NCBI GenBank assembly: GCA_023229175.1
Contig: JALNZV010000009.1
Location: 1 to 64,000 of the forward strand
Direction: 5' to 3'
Length of the DNA stretch: 64,000 nucleotides
Source: Tissierellaceae bacterium
GTDB taxonomy: Bacteria > Bacillota > Clostridia > Tissierellales > Tissierellaceae
The stretch's first letter is position 1. Every line of letters begins with the position of its first letter. Position numbers and translations under genes: made by a program. The notes under the pieces were generated by a model. The model was not told the DNA's origin. It saw only the letters and a program-made list of their open reading frames with translations, and did no database searches. Below, one piece after another: positions 62,582 to 64,000 of this stretch.

Positions 62582-64000
62582 CTAATTCAAATCTCCACTT
62601 AAAACAGTGTCCCCATTTACGTCGATTACTTCGTATTTAAATCCAAAGAGGGTATCGAAGGGGTCCAGTCCGTGATTATCGAACTTAAAGCTCCCAGTTG
62701 TATCTAAATTCATCCTATGAAGCAACCTATTTGTCTTGGTCAATAGCCTAATTTCATAGGAAGAAAAGTCTTGTATTTGACTATTTGCAATTCTTCCCTT
62801 GAATACTAGTCTATTTAACAAGGTACTAAATGTTAAATCTTCCATAGTGTATCTATTATCATCAGTTGCTTTGACTATTGTTAGCCTATAGAGCATTTCA
62901 GCCTTATTGCTTTCCTTTACGCCAATGGTTACAGAAGTGGTATTGCTTTTCAATACAATATTTACAGATTCTCCAGCATTTACTTCTCGACCGTCGACCT
63001 TTATGACCCCATATATGCCGTAGGGGATTATGTCCACATCCTCCGTGTCCTTCTCCACATTTACCACGTACTCGGAGATATTGGTGGAGAAACTAGGACT
63101 TAGGCTTCCAGGGTGTACTACTAAATTAGTCAAACCCCTGGACATATCTTCTATTTCCTCAACAGTATAGGTAAATGTAGATACGGGGCTAGGGTTCAAG
63201 CCTTCCTTATAGCCAACGGCATTGATAGTAGTGTCCTTTGTCATAATCAATCCACCTACATACAAATTGCTGGAGTTCGTAGGAGTGCTGCCGTCCAAAG
63301 TATAGTATATATCTGCTCCAGATGTGGCAGTATACAAGAATACTTTCTCTCCATAGTCTATATTTCCACCGCTGGGGCTGGCGGTAATCATGGAGACCTC
63401 GTTCTGATGTAAATCAAAATCCGATATAATCAAACCATACTTGTCTACTATATCCACAGATAGGTTTAAATCCCATAGAGAAGCTATGGTACTTAGGGCA
63501 CCGTGAACAGTAGAATGTAGTTTATCCAAAGGTGAATCCCTGTCCTCAGTCCAAGGGCTTTCGTTTATGGAAAAATCTCCCTCCACCATAAGGCGATAGT
63601 CCTTAAAACTTAGCTCGTAAATAGAGTATTCAAGGCCATATTTATTGTTTTCAGTCTGGAAGCTATTGAACCCATTCCTTATATATTCCATGGTCTCATA
63701 CATAATGCTGTCGGATCTTATGGTACCGTCCTTGATATAAAAGTCCATGGGCTCTATATTTCCGGGATAAATTACCTTTCCATATATTTCTAAATCAGGA
63801 TATTCATTGCGTATTCTTTGGTTTAGGACCTTTAGAAATCCCATCTTGGAAAATATGCTAGTCTTACTTAGGCCATCGCTGCCCAGATAGACATATAGTG
63901 CCACATTGTCCCCAGACATTTCCGCTTCATAATCTATATTAAACCCAGAGTATTTGTTAAACTCAAGCTTTAGGGTGGCAACTAAATCTACTAAGTTTAC
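62582..64000 (-). CDS. Surface protein, 5' end beyond the window (partial)
   Basis: At least 472 residues are encoded; the frame is open to base 64000 without a stop, so the apparent ATG at 63919 is probably internal. From the visible N-terminal side there is an alpha/beta region, a chitobiase/beta-hexosaminidase C-terminal-like domain (YYTLDGSTPTNSSNLY, TKDTTINAVGYKEG), a cadherin-like beta-sandwich domain (LTNLVVHPGSLSPSFS, SEYVVNVEKDTEDVDI), and an 80-residue C-terminal domain with MEDLTFSTLLNRLVFKG and FGFKYEVIDV shared with the downstream SLH protein. It is 22 bases upstream of the SLH protein start and heads the visible part of the operon. Function is structural or adhesive by inference. 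Confidence 0.8.
   Translation of the reverse strand, partial: VNLVDLVATLKLEFNKYSGFNIDYEAEMSGDNVALYVYLGSDGLSKTSIFSKMGFLKVLNQRIRNEYPDLEIYGKVIYPGNIEPMDFYIKDGTIRSDSIMYETMEYIRNGFNSFQTENNKYGLEYSIYELSFKDYRLMVEGDFSINESPWTEDRDSPLDKLHSTVHGALSTIASLWDLNLSVDIVDKYGLIISDFDLHQNEVSMITASPSGGNIDYGEKVFLYTATSGADIYYTLDGSTPTNSSNLYVGGLIMTKDTTINAVGYKEGLNPSPVSTFTYTVEEIEDMSRGLTNLVVHPGSLSPSFSTNISEYVVNVEKDTEDVDIIPYGIYGVIKVDGREVNAGESVNIVLKSNTTSVTIGVKESNKAEMLYRLTIVKATDDNRYTMEDLTFSTLLNRLVFKGRIANSQIQDFSSYEIRLLTKTNRLLHRMNLDTTGSFKFDNHGLDPFDTLFGFKYEVIDVNGDTVLSGDLN

Overview
The window looks like the chromosome of a low-GC, endospore-forming anaerobic Firmicute that ferments amino acids, probably of the Clostridia/Tissierellia type (inferred from gene content only). 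Signs are spmAB, spoIIR, a gerKABC-type germinant receptor, sleB-ypeB, A/T-rich codon use with AGA/AGG and ATA, T-box leaders, a sigma-54-controlled lysine fermentation operon and a likely selenoprotein. No rRNA or tRNA genes were seen.

Positions 1-6.4 kb: rsmI, a NurA nuclease-HerA ATPase pair, and a large Cache-PAS-GGDEF-HD-GYP signalling protein. 6.4-14.9 kb: a G5/3D-domain cell-wall protein on the minus strand, a cyclic 2,3-diphosphoglycerate synthetase-like GTPase, and ornithine carbamoyltransferase behind a T-box with an apparent arginine (AGA) specifier. Then come metG behind a methionine (ATG) T-box, tatD, rnmV and rsmA. The rsmI/metG/tatD/rnmV/rsmA/veg/ispE order echoes the origin-proximal block of Bacillus subtilis. 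14.9-25.9 kb: an acidic clostridial protein, a CadC-like ArsR regulator, a glutaredoxin-like gene with a CsoR-like operator, a DUF1858 protein, a holin-like membrane protein, a HesB-type selenoprotein with in-frame TGA, mgtE, spmAB, an H-NOX/chemotaxis receptor on the minus strand, veg behind two tandem consensus promoters, a DUF3794-LysM protein and ispE. 25.9-32.7 kb: a germination and sporulation block (small membrane protein, gerKABC, spoIIR, sleB, ypeB). Then murI.

33.6-43.3 kb: a 227-228 bp tandem repeat precedes kamR (sigma-54 activator). A -24/-12 promoter and a structured leader then drive kdd-kamA-kamB-kamC-kamD-kamE. Together these convert lysine to 3-keto-5-aminohexanoate; the downstream kce and kal genes are not in the window. 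43.4-52.3 kb: a complete AI-2 uptake and processing locus in the enteric divergent layout (lsrACDB leftward; lsrR-lsrK-cupin-lsrF rightward), with a cupin where enteric loci carry lsrG.

52.3-54.4 kb: a secreted S41 (CtpA-like) protease and a REP-associated tyrosine transposase (RAYT) flanked by inverted REP palindromes. Two more copies of the same REP lie after kamE and after lsrF. 54.4-64 kb: a leftward operon of three exported surface proteins: a Chb/Hex and cadherin-like domain protein cut by the window end, an SLH-domain protein, and a 2422-residue repeat protein.

The most unusual points are the HesB selenoprotein missed by ordinary ORF calling, the H-NOX receptor retaining every O2-binding pocket residue, the RAYT/REP system that supplies stop codons to two genes, the cupin-for-LsrG swap, the NurA-HerA pair in a bacterium, the CsoR-like operator without a CsoR gene, and the unassigned structured leaders before the cyclic-DPG GTPase and kdd.
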